Source of the DNA: CAZIAK01 sp964537035
GTDB lineage: Bacteria; Planctomycetota; B15-G4
NCBI GenBank assembly: GCA_964537035.1
Contig: CAZIAK010000057.1
Span: 1-26,732 of the forward strand
Reading direction: 5' to 3'
DNA length: 26,732 nt
The notes under the pieces are model-generated. The model was not told where the DNA came from and ran no database searches. It worked only from the letters and a program-made list of their open reading frames with translations. Position numbers and translations under genes: made by a program. Positions 1 to 7,108 of the stretch are shown piece by piece (positions within the stretch are counted from its first letter, which is position 1; the number at the start of each line of letters is the position of its first letter).

Positions 1-568
1 TCAGCCCGCGTGGCGTCCAGACCTCGGCGGAGAAGAAGTCCGTGGCCGCGATCTGACCCCAGTGGGCCTTGAGGAACGTCCTCCAGGACGACGGTCTGTC
101 GGGGGCTGGCTTGATCCCGTTCTCCTTGAGCACGTTCGCAATCGTTGTGGGAGCAACTCTGTGCCCGAGTCCCTTCAGCTCACCCTGGATGCGGCAGTAG
201 CCCCAGTTCGAGTTCTCCGTGGCCAGGCGGACTATGAGCGCCTTGATGGCCTTCATCAGCCCCGGGCGGCCCACGCGCTTCGTTTCGTAGGTCCACTTCA
301 TGGCGATCAGCTTCCGGTGCCAGCGCATGATCGTGTCCGGCGTGACGATGGTGGCGAAGCGGTCCAGGGCGCGACGGCCGATGAGCTTGCCCTTCGCCGC
401 GAGTCGTCGGCGTTGATCGTCGGTCAGGCGGAGGCGTCGTCCGCCAAGCTGCTCCTTGAGCACCCGGTTCTCCTCGACCAGGTACTCGATCACCTCCTGC
501 TGGCGGCGGCCCATCCAGCCTGCGACGGAGACGAGGAGGAGCTGGAGCGGTTGGATCGCGGCGTTCAT
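1..568 (-). CDS. Integrase-core (rve) transposase, C-terminal part cut by window edge
   Basis: Reading the minus strand from ATG at 568 gives 189 codons with no stop before base 1, so the gene continues out of the window. The protein begins MNAAIQPLQLLLVSVAGWMG. A charged segment follows (EVIEYLVEENRVLKEQLGG), probably a short coiled coil of the OrfA type, then an HTH-like part with TIVTPDTIMRWHRKLIA. A second helical part carries the NWGYCRIQGEL motif typical of IS3/IS481-like integrase-core transposases. The visible sequence ends at QIAATDFFSAEVWTPRG, where TDFF should contain the first Asp of the DDE triad; the other two catalytic residues lie outside. It would cut and join DNA ends of its own insertion sequence. 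Family assignment is firm; the exact IS group and intactness cannot be judged here. Confidence 0.85.
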   Translation of the reverse strand, partial: MNAAIQPLQLLLVSVAGWMGRRQQEVIEYLVEENRVLKEQLGGRRLRLTDDQRRRLAAKGKLIGRRALDRFATIVTPDTIMRWHRKLIAMKWTYETKRVGRPGLMKAIKALIVRLATENSNWGYCRIQGELKGLGHRVAPTTIANVLKENGIKPAPDRPSSWRTFLKAHWGQIAATDFFSAEVWTPRGL

Positions 569-1249
569 GCGGGCATTGTAGGCGCACGGTAGGCTCTCCC
601 TAGTAAGGGCTTACGTCACGGCCGAGTTTGTGGATAGGACGCGATCGGATCCGGCGCCGTGCCCAGCAGGGTCAGCGGGCCCGGTTTGGCTGCGAGCATG
701 TGCAGATGCTGTTCGATGGCGCCAGCGCCGAGGTCGAAGGTCGACCGGACCAGCACCTGCTCACCCACGGGGACGAGGGTCGGCGGACCGACGCGGTCGA
801 GCAGCAAGGCTGTGTCGCTACGCGCCCGGCCAGCCGTCACCACAAAGGGCCTGCACGAGCTGCCTGACGGCCGCATCGCCTATGACCTACGCCACAGCTT
901 GGAAATGATCTTCTGAACTTTACCCACCTGCTCAGCGAACGCTGACCCACCTCGAGCCCGAGATCCGGAAGCTGTTGATCCCTACATCGTCAGCGCTCTG
1001 CAGAAGGAATGCTCGAGGTGCGTCAGGTACTCAAGTGTAAGCAGCTTCACGCCCGCGCGGCATCCCTTGTCCCGCGCCCTCACTCTCGCTCGACAGTCCG
1101 GGGAAGTCGACCTGCGGTGACTCTGGTAGGGGCCGCAGAGCATCGCGCGAAGAGGCATGAGATGGTGGCGATCCGCAGCCGCCGACCGTCGACCTCGTGG
1201 ACACCAGCACGGGGGCGGCGTCCCCCGCCGAACCCCGGCAGGCTCGGCG
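569..1249. other. Gene-poor stretch beside the transposase
   Basis: No convincing gene is visible. The few open frames overlap each other on both strands and none has a recognisable domain. The only family-like scrap is at about 845-916 on the plus strand, where the peptide HELPDGRIAYDLRHS followed by a stop resembles the central part of IS91-type transposases. It is too short to be sure. Positions 569-640 should contain the outer end of the left-edge insertion sequence, but its partner end is outside the window, so the inverted repeat cannot be defined. Confidence 0.4.
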
Positions 1250-1978
1250 TCACGCGAGTTCACCGTTGTGGTAGATCCGCTGCACGTCGTCGCAGTCGTC
1301 GAGGAGCTCGACGAGCTTGTCGAGCGTGGCGCGGTCTTCGCCTTCGAGTGCCGTCGTTGCCTGCGGGACGAACTGGATCTCGTCGACGTCGAAGTCGATC
1401 TCGCCGAACGCCTCGGCGAGAGTCTTCTTGGCCTTGCCGTACTCGTGGCTCGGGCAGAACACGGTGATCTTGCCCTCCTCGAACTCCGTGTTCGTCACGT
1501 CGGTGTCCTGTTCGAGGAGTGCCTCGAGCGCCTTCTCTTCGTCCGCTTCCCCGTCGCCGTCGAAGACGAAGATCGCGAGATGGTCGAACGTGTGCGCGAC
1601 CGATCCGGCGTTGCCGAGTGTGCAGCCCGTCCTCGTGAAGCAGGTCCGGACCTCGTTGAACGTCCGGGTGGGATTGTCGGTCAGGCACTCGACGATGATC
1701 GCCACGCCGCGGGGGCCGTAGCCTTCGTAGCGTGCCGGAGCGTAGTCTTCGCCGCCGGCACCGCTGGCCTTCTCGAGCGCACGCTCAATGACGTGGGAAG
1801 GGACTTGGTCCTTCTTCGCGCGGGCGATCAGTGTCTTCAGCAGCGGATTTGATTCTGGGCTGGCACCGCCGGCCTTCGCGCAGACGTATAGCTCGCGCCC
1901 ATAGCGGCTGTAGATCCTCGTCTTGGTGGCCGCGGTCTTGGCCATCGAATCCTTGCGGTTCGCGTATGCCCTGCCCAT
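1250..1978 (-). CDS. YebC/PmpR (TACO1) family protein, YeeN-like
   Basis: This is a 242-residue protein of the usual length for the YebC/PmpR family. It starts MGRAYANRKDSMAKTAATKT, the modified N-terminus typical of the YeeN-like branch; classical YebC proteins have a GHSKW motif there. Family hallmarks follow: NPLLKTLIARAKKDQVPSHV near residue 45, RYEGYGPRGVAIIVECLTDN near residue 83, and the C-terminal LLDDCDDVQRIYHN. Members were long annotated as DNA-binding transcriptional regulators. Related proteins (TACO1, YebC) are now linked to translation, notably relief of ribosome stalling. The gene stands alone on the minus strand with no operon partner. No clear Shine-Dalgarno sequence precedes ATG 1978. 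The family call is strong; the cellular role of this subgroup is inferred. Confidence 0.93.
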   Translation of the reverse strand: MGRAYANRKDSMAKTAATKTRIYSRYGRELYVCAKAGGASPESNPLLKTLIARAKKDQVPSHVIERALEKASGAGGEDYAPARYEGYGPRGVAIIVECLTDNPTRTFNEVRTCFTRTGCTLGNAGSVAHTFDHLAIFVFDGDGEADEEKALEALLEQDTDVTNTEFEEGKITVFCPSHEYGKAKKTLAEAFGEIDFDVDEIQFVPQATTALEGEDRATLDKLVELLDDCDDVQRIYHNGELA

Positions 1979-2188
1979 GAATCGGTCTCGATGGTGGTGA
2001 GTTGTGGATCACGTCGATGCGCAGCGTCCCGGTTCGCGCCGCGGTGATCAAGCAGAACGGCAGCGCGCCTCGGCGGGAGCATCCACGATGAGGACGTCGA
2101 CCCTTCGAATCTCGTGCAGGCTACGCCGGTGCGTCTCGGGTCGGAGCGCGGCTTCCTGGAGATCCCGAAGGCACCCGGACAGCGAAGC

Positions 2189-2416
2189 GTGGCGCGACGG
2201 TCCAATCCGAGAGGCTATGGCCTGCTGGTCCTGGTCCTCGTGGCTTATCTGATGCCGGCGCCATCGGTGCGAGCCCAGATCTGGGATCTCGCCGACCTCT
2301 GGCTGGCGTGCCCGATCCTCGAGGGCATCCAGATCGCGTTTCCCCAACAGGATCTGCACATCAGGACGCTTCCGGAGAGCTGGAGGCCGGCGAGGGGCAA
2401 GGCCGAGGTGGGCTGA
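2189..2416 (+). CDS. Possible small secreted protein, unknown
   Basis: Starting at GTG 2189 gives a 75-residue peptide, MARRSNPRGYGLLVLVLVAY and onward, with a basic N-terminus, a hydrophobic core, and a likely signal-peptidase site after VRA. The remaining roughly 50 residues match no family I recognise. An in-frame ATG at 2114 would add 25 residues in front and bury the signal sequence, so the GTG is preferred. It lies 84 bases before gene A on the same strand and could be its leader partner, or a chance frame in GC-rich DNA. Between 1979 and 2188 nothing else is supported. Confidence 0.3.
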   Translation: MARRSNPRGYGLLVLVLVAYLMPAPSVRAQIWDLADLWLACPILEGIQIAFPQQDLHIRTLPESWRPARGKAEVG

Positions 2417-2500
2417 ACACTTCGACCTGGGCGGCTGCGACGCACGACGGTGTCCCCTCGCGGTATCGTGAAGCGCTGCCAACAAAAAGGGAGCCTGGTT

Positions 2501-4099
2501 ATGAGCGCACGACGTCTGAGAGGATCCGTCAGCGAATCATCGCCATACACGGGTCGAAGAGCGCGGCCGCTGATTGGCGTGCTCACGCTGGTGTTGTGGT
2601 GCCCGGCCCTCACCGCGCAGAGCTGTCCGGCCACGTCGTGGCTCACCCCCGGAGCTGGGACCTCAAACCATCACTTCGGTGACGAAGTGATGGTTCACGG
2701 CAACCAGCTGTACATCACCTCGTCGGGTGACGGCTCCTTCGGCACGGTGGCGGTACACGATGGGGTCAGCGGCGATCCCGTCGACGAGCTGCAGCTGCCC
2801 ACGCTCCCCGCCGGGACTGGCGCTGGCTTCGGCTGGCGCATGGCCAGTGACGGCCAGCATGTCGTGGTGACCGCCAGGGGCACGTCAGGCGCACCCCCCG
2901 GCGCAGCCGTCTATGACGCGCAGACGGCTGCGCTGGTCAGGACGCTGCTCCCCGCGGGCGCCGGCTACTCCGATCAGTTCGGTGGAGCGGTCGACGTGGA
3001 CGCCGGGCTGGTCGTGATCGGCGCCAGCTTCGACGACACCCAGGGCATCAACGCCGGATCCGTTTACCTCTTCGACGCGGTCGCCGGCACACAGCTGTGC
3101 AAGCTCGCTCCGGAAAAACTAGAGGTCCAGGACTCCTTCGGGATGGGCGTGGCGATCCGGGGCGGCACCTTGGCGGTCACCGCGCAGTGGGACGACGATG
3201 CGGGCCTCAACGCTGGAGCGCTCTACCTCTACGACATCAGCGACCCCACGCAACCGGTGCAGACGGCCAAGCTCACCCCAGGCGTGGCGGGAGACACTTT
3301 CGGCGCGTCGATGCGCCGCGACGGCGACACGTTGATCGTGGGGGCGACGCTGGACAACGACTTCACCTTGGGCGCCGACGTCGGCTCGGCCACGCTGTTC
3401 GACATCACGACGGGTGCGCAGCTCGCCAAGCTGATCCCTGCGACTGCCGAGCCCGGCGACAGCTTCGGTACGACCGTCGCTCTCGGCGGCGGCTTCGCCG
3501 TGCTGGCGGCCGACGGTGAGTTCCCGGACGACCGGCGGGTCGTCGTCTTCGATGCGTCGACCGGCGCCGAGCTGACCGAACTGGAGACCGCGCGCGAATA
3601 CGCCGACGGACTCTTCGGCGAAGTGCTCGCAACGGGCGACGCTGGCGTCTGGGTCGCGGCGACCCACGCCAACGCGCCCAGCTTCAAGTCCGGCGCGGTC
3701 GCCCACTACGCCAACCTGAAGGGCGCCTGGATCGACCTCGGCGACTCCCTCGACGGCGTGGCCGGCCGGCCGACGCTGAGCGGCCAGGGCATGCTCACGG
3801 CCGGCAGCCAGGCCCAACTCGTGCTCGACGACGCGGCGCCTTTCGCAGACTCGGTGCTGGTGGTCGGCTTCGACACGTTGGGAGCGTCGCTCAAGGGAGG
3901 CGTGCTAGTGCCCACACCCGACATCGTTCTTCCCGGGCTGGACACAGGCGCCGGTGGAGGGTGGAGCCTCACCGCGCCGATCCCGCCGGGCCTGCCCGCG
4001 GGCCTCGCCGTCTACTGGCAGGTTTGGATTCCCGACGCCGTCGGCCCGGCGGGCCTCGCGGCAAGCAACGGACTGCTGACGCTCACGCCATGTCCCTGA
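2501..4099 (+). CDS. Secreted FG-GAP-like beta-propeller protein with shared C-terminal module (protein A)
   Basis: This 532-residue protein starts at ATG 2501, which has an AGGGAG ribosome site about 8 bases upstream; an in-frame ATG at 2450 lacks such a signal. A signal peptide is visible (RPLIGVLTLVLWCPALTA, cleavage before QSCPA). The body is a series of FG-GAP-like blades, recognisable by repeated (D)xFGxxV or similar, VVIGAxxDDxxGxNAGSVYLFD, and KLxP segments. These form extracellular propellers that often bind calcium and mediate adhesion or protein contacts. From base 3728 (WIDLGDSLDG) to the end lies the module of about 123 residues also found in proteins B, C and D. The protein ends LTLTPCP. 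Substrate or partner is unknown. A near-perfect hairpin lies in the coding sequence at 2666-2695. Confidence 0.85.
   Translation: MSARRLRGSVSESSPYTGRRARPLIGVLTLVLWCPALTAQSCPATSWLTPGAGTSNHHFGDEVMVHGNQLYITSSGDGSFGTVAVHDGVSGDPVDELQLPTLPAGTGAGFGWRMASDGQHVVVTARGTSGAPPGAAVYDAQTAALVRTLLPAGAGYSDQFGGAVDVDAGLVVIGASFDDTQGINAGSVYLFDAVAGTQLCKLAPEKLEVQDSFGMGVAIRGGTLAVTAQWDDDAGLNAGALYLYDISDPTQPVQTAKLTPGVAGDTFGASMRRDGDTLIVGATLDNDFTLGADVGSATLFDITTGAQLAKLIPATAEPGDSFGTTVALGGGFAVLAADGEFPDDRRVVVFDASTGAELTELETAREYADGLFGEVLATGDAGVWVAATHANAPSFKSGAVAHYANLKGAWIDLGDSLDGVAGRPTLSGQGMLTAGSQAQLVLDDAAPFADSVLVVGFDTLGASLKGGVLVPTPDIVLPGLDTGAGGGWSLTAPIPPGLPAGLAVYWQVWIPDAVGPAGLAASNGLLTLTPCP
2666..2695. repeat. 13-bp perfect inverted repeat with GTGA loop inside gene A
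   Basis: The arms aaccatcacttcg (2666-2678) and cgaagtgatggtt (2683-2695) are exact reverse complements separated by four bases, GTGA. As RNA this would be a 13-bp stem closed by a GNRA-type tetraloop. It lies about 165 bases into gene A, just after the signal-peptide codons, and encodes NHHFGDEVMV. Confidence 0.9.
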
Positions 4100-4289
4100 G
4101 CGGCGGTCACGGCCCCCACGCCGCGCAAGCCAGGGCTCGCTAGCGAAGCTCGCCGTCTGTGTGTGGGTCCATCAACGTGCGTCACCCGACGCGCGCCGCC
4201 GACCCTTGGCCCACCCATTTCGCAGCGAACGGTGGCCACGCAGGTATTCCAGCGGGGATCGACTCGCGGCCACGAGGGAGGGGCGGCCA

Positions 4290-4545
4290 GTGACCGACGT
4301 CTCTTCCGGGACCAATCGCAATCCGAATCGTGCGAGCAAGCGCACCAACTTTGACCAGATCTTCCTGATGGCCTCCGACGAGGAGGACGACGCGTTCGAG
4401 CACGACCACAAGCTCAAGCTGCTACCGCGCCTCGCGCGCCAGGTGAGCGTCTACTACCATCGGGGCGACACGGCCATGTCGATCGGCGACGTCACCAAGG
4501 GCAGCCCGGACAGGCTGGGAGAAGACGGGCCTCGGGCGCCGTTCC
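4290..4545 (+). pseudogene. Truncated alpha/beta-hydrolase (DUF900-like) remnant
   Basis: From GTG 4290 the frame encodes a segment with IFLMASDEEDDAFEHDHKL, then LPRLARQVSVYYHRGDTAMS, then VTKGSPDRLGEDGPR. This pattern is what I expect from the middle of esterase-like DUF900 alpha/beta hydrolases, around the strand that carries the acid residue (ADEDDDAFE in related proteins). The nucleophile elbow upstream and the catalytic His downstream are both missing. On the right the sequence passes into a dispersed repeat at 4563 and then directly into the end of the opposite-strand lipoprotein gene. The stretch 4100-4289 holds nothing recognisable. Most likely this is a gene fragment left by rearrangement. 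Family assignment is from memory of the motif and moderate in certainty. Confidence 0.5.
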
Positions 4546-4562
4546 AGCGTGGCGCGGGCGGT

Positions 4563-4614
4563 GGGCGAGAGACCGCGCGGGGACCCGCAGAGGCGGTCGG
4601 TGGGGCAGGCTGGC
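4563..4614 (+). repeat. Dispersed repeat, copy a (partial)
   Basis: This resembles the left part of the copy at 6981-7084: gggcgagaga, then ggggac.cgc.gaggc.gtcgg, then tgggg.agg. It lacks the conserved right-hand core and sits between the truncated hydrolase and the end of the minus-strand lipoprotein gene. Confidence 0.6.
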
Positions 4615-4664
4615 TTCGTTTACCGGACCACTTTTCCCGGTGCCTCCCGCAAGCAGAACATTCT

Positions 4665-6554
4665 TCAGTGGCCCAGCTCCAGGTTGGCGGTGGCTCCGGA
4701 GCCGGCGCAGAAGTCGCAGGGGAAGGTGTTGGTCGTGTGTTCGGTCATGTGGTAGGTGTTGGTGTAGTACTCCTTGTACATGGAGTCGTATTCCATCCGG
4801 TCTTCATCCCAGTGACGCACTTCGGTTTGGGTTCGCGTTCCCTCACCGTCGCAGGCGATGCAGGTCAGGACAATATTGTCGAAGAGCGGTCCGGTTTCGG
4901 AGAGCTGGAAGGTGGGGACCTTGGTGTGATCGGGGAACCAGATCGGTTTGCCAAATCCGAAGAAGAGCACGTTGTTGGAGTCTTCCACGGACTTGACCAA
5001 CAGGAAGGCGTTTTCGATGCCGCCGGGGAAGCTCTTGCGAACGCAGGCCACGTCGGAATAGTCCAGCTCGTCGATGGTTTTCATGACGGCCGGGTGTTCG
5101 TCGCCGTCGGGGTTGATGACCTTGCGTTCCCAGGCGAGGGCTTTCCAAACCTTCTCTGAATCCGGCCGCATGCGCAGGGCCCAGGCGCGGCGTTCTTCAT
5201 AGATTCTTGCCAGGGCTTCGTCGTTGGCTTGTTGCTCGTCCAGGCGGTACACGTACACATCACCCGTGTCCGAGGCGTGTTGGCCGTTCTTCCACACGTA
5301 GAAGAAGCGCGGATGGTTGGAGCCATTGTCCTTGTAGGAAAGGCCCACCGTGTAACCCGTGGGTTGACCATTCTCGAACCAGCCCTCCTCGAAAGAAGTG
5401 TAGGGGTGGTGCCCCATCTTGCGGCCGAATCCGGTGGCCTTTCCGTCCTGGACCTGGCCGTGCCAGGTAACACCACCTCCCAGATCCAGTGTTTGGAAGC
5501 GCGCGATGAAGCCGGCCAGGGTCGTTCCTTCGGGCAATACCCGTCGTAGCTCTTCACTGCGGTTGCCACTGCGGTCCACAATCTCCATGTACGGAGGGCC
5601 CACCTTCGGTTGAACCAGGTTCCAGCCGGCGATCAGGTGGGGATCGGCGTCGGGATCCTGTTGGGCTTCGATGAAGCGAATGGGGCCACTTTCGGGGGTC
5701 ACTCGAACCACACCCTTGGGGACGCCATTCTCGTAGTTGGCGCCGAACCAAGCATGCACATAGCTACCCTTAACCGGTTTGAATCCTGGTACACGAATCC
5801 GGCAGTACCCGTGTTTCCTCCCGTTGCGGTAGTTGGCGTCCAGGTCGGGACCGGTCCATTTCCCCTCGCGACATCCATTGAGTAGGAAGCCCTTGGCGGA
5901 CAGTTCAAAGTCCTCGTCCGACGTGTCTACTTGATCCCAGGGGATGTCCTTGCGCTTGAGAATCGAATTGACCCCTTGCCAGTTCCCTTCGGGGTCGAGT
6001 TCCCCTTCGGAGTAGGCCGTGATCCGCCAGTCGTTTTTTGCCACGCACACGCGGCCCCAACTGGGCACGCCGTCGGTCCACACGCCACGGAATCCGAGCA
6101 CCGCGTGGGTGCCGCCGGTGCTGGCCACGAAGTGGGTTCGAATCTCGTCCCAGGAGTTGCTGAACAGGGGCATGTAGGTGATGTGCTGGTACACACTGCC
6201 TTCGGTCATGACCCCATCCTTCGCCTCGCCGTCCACCAAGAGCAGGCCCCGGTAGAATCCGCGGACGTGCCCATTCAGCCTCTTGTCCTTCCACGTGCCG
6301 CTCAGGACCAAGTCCCCGACGGTCAGCGCCCCCACGCCGTTAACCTTATTGCCCGACACACCCTTCCAGGAGCCCTGGTCGGTCGTCGGCAAAGCCTTGA
6401 CCATGGCCAGGGCTTCGTTCACGTCGAGTACGCGCTGCTCACGGGACTGCAGTTCGTTTACGAGATTGTAGTCCGACTTTGCCTTGGAGGAAGAGGTGGA
6501 AGAGCAGGCGGCCACACAAAGGGTGAGGCCGATCAGGATGAGACGAAGAACCAT
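4665..6554 (-). CDS. Lipoprotein with MORN-like repeats and C-terminal CxxCxGxG pair
   Basis: This 629-residue protein has a lipoprotein signal (MVLRLILIGLTLCVAAC, lipobox VAAC, acylated Cys17) followed by a Ser/Lys-rich linker. The body repeats short G-x-W/Y-x-x-G-x-x-x-G-x-G units (for example GSWKGVSGNKVNGVGAL and GYCRIRVPGFKPVKGSYVHA) resembling MORN or toxin-antitoxin-like antitoxin strands; such repeats form extended beta sheets. Two CxxCxGxG motifs close the protein, CIACDGEG at 565 and CDFCAGSG at 613, the arrangement used by DnaJ-type zinc fingers. I know no function for this combination. It is transcribed against its neighbours and is visibly less GC-rich at third positions, so acquisition by transfer is possible. 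The ATG is preceded by a C-rich run and no Shine-Dalgarno sequence. Confidence 0.8.
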   Translation of the reverse strand: MVLRLILIGLTLCVAACSSTSSSKAKSDYNLVNELQSREQRVLDVNEALAMVKALPTTDQGSWKGVSGNKVNGVGALTVGDLVLSGTWKDKRLNGHVRGFYRGLLLVDGEAKDGVMTEGSVYQHITYMPLFSNSWDEIRTHFVASTGGTHAVLGFRGVWTDGVPSWGRVCVAKNDWRITAYSEGELDPEGNWQGVNSILKRKDIPWDQVDTSDEDFELSAKGFLLNGCREGKWTGPDLDANYRNGRKHGYCRIRVPGFKPVKGSYVHAWFGANYENGVPKGVVRVTPESGPIRFIEAQQDPDADPHLIAGWNLVQPKVGPPYMEIVDRSGNRSEELRRVLPEGTTLAGFIARFQTLDLGGGVTWHGQVQDGKATGFGRKMGHHPYTSFEEGWFENGQPTGYTVGLSYKDNGSNHPRFFYVWKNGQHASDTGDVYVYRLDEQQANDEALARIYEERRAWALRMRPDSEKVWKALAWERKVINPDGDEHPAVMKTIDELDYSDVACVRKSFPGGIENAFLLVKSVEDSNNVLFFGFGKPIWFPDHTKVPTFQLSETGPLFDNIVLTCIACDGEGTRTQTEVRHWDEDRMEYDSMYKEYYTNTYHMTEHTTNTFPCDFCAGSGATANLELGH

Positions 6555-6601
6555 GGGGCGGGGACGGGGAGGGGGGGGATCGTGCTGACAGGTTGATGGC
6601 T

Positions 6602-6607
6602 ATTGTA
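6602..6607 (-). promoter_or_regulatory. Possible -10 box (TACAAT) for the MORN-like lipoprotein
   Basis: On the minus strand the hexamer TACAAT, one base from the TATAAT consensus, lies 47 bases upstream of the ATG at 6554. No good -35 hexamer is visible at the proper distance, so this is a weak call. Confidence 0.25.
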
Positions 6608-6632
6608 TCGGGGTGGGCTTTGTGTCCGTTGA

Positions 6633-6839
6633 GTGGTTTTCTCAGCTCGCGGCGATGGCGGGGGGCGCGCCATATTCGAGATGGCCGTCGACGTGCTGCG
6701 CTGCGGGCTCTGCGGTGGGCAGCGGCTGATCGCGCAGATCACACGGCCCCATGTCGTGGAGCCCATGCTGGCGTCGCTCGGGCTGCCGACCACGGCCCCG
6801 TTGGTGCATCCGGCGCGGGGTAGGCCCGAGCTGTTCTGA
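6633..6839 (+). pseudogene. IS91-like transposase, C-terminal remnant (copy 1)
   Basis: The frame encodes VDVLRCGLCGGQRLIAQITR, then HVVEPMLASLGLPTTAP, and stops at 6839. This is the conserved C-terminal tail of IS91/ISCR-type Y2 transposases (xDVLxCxxCGGxxRxIAxI...LGLPTxxP), including half of a zinc-binding Cys pair. The catalytic HUH and double-Tyr parts are absent. Sequence downstream to 7084 aligns with the non-coding sequence after the second remnant at 22387-22704, so the pair share one origin. The element is certainly inactive here. Confidence 0.7.
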
Positions 6840-6980
6840 GGCTGTTCTGAGCGAGCTGAAGACGGGCGTTGGTCGGTGCGCGCTGACGGCGCGACAGGGG
6901 AGGGTCCGTGTGCCGGGCGGGGTGGAGATGCGATGCTGGCGCGATGGGGCGTTCGCCAGGGATTTGTAGCGAGAGCGGCG

Positions 6981-7084
6981 GGCGAGAGAGCGTCTGGGGA
7001 CCTGCGGAGGCTGTCGGTGGGGTAGGATGGCAGCGCTCGCCGGGGCTGCTTGGCCGTGATGGGGGGGCTTTGAAATACCTACGC
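6981..7084 (+). repeat. Dispersed repeat, copy b (full)
   Basis: The most complete copy. Its left part (ggcgagagagcgtctgggga...) matches copies a and c. Its core at 7026-7074 (gatggcagcgctcgccgggg, then ctgcttggccgtgatggg, then ctttgaa) matches copies d and e. It follows the IS91-like transposase tail and ends 34 bases before the start codon of the beta-helix gene. A run of seven G is inside the core. Confidence 0.8.
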
Positions 7085-7108
7085 GCTTCTCCCGCCTTGA
7101 GCCTCACC

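Noticed and set aside
616..876. 86-residue minus-strand frame beside the transposase
   Set aside because: Overlapped by several equally long plus-strand frames, with no motif or start signal to prefer it.
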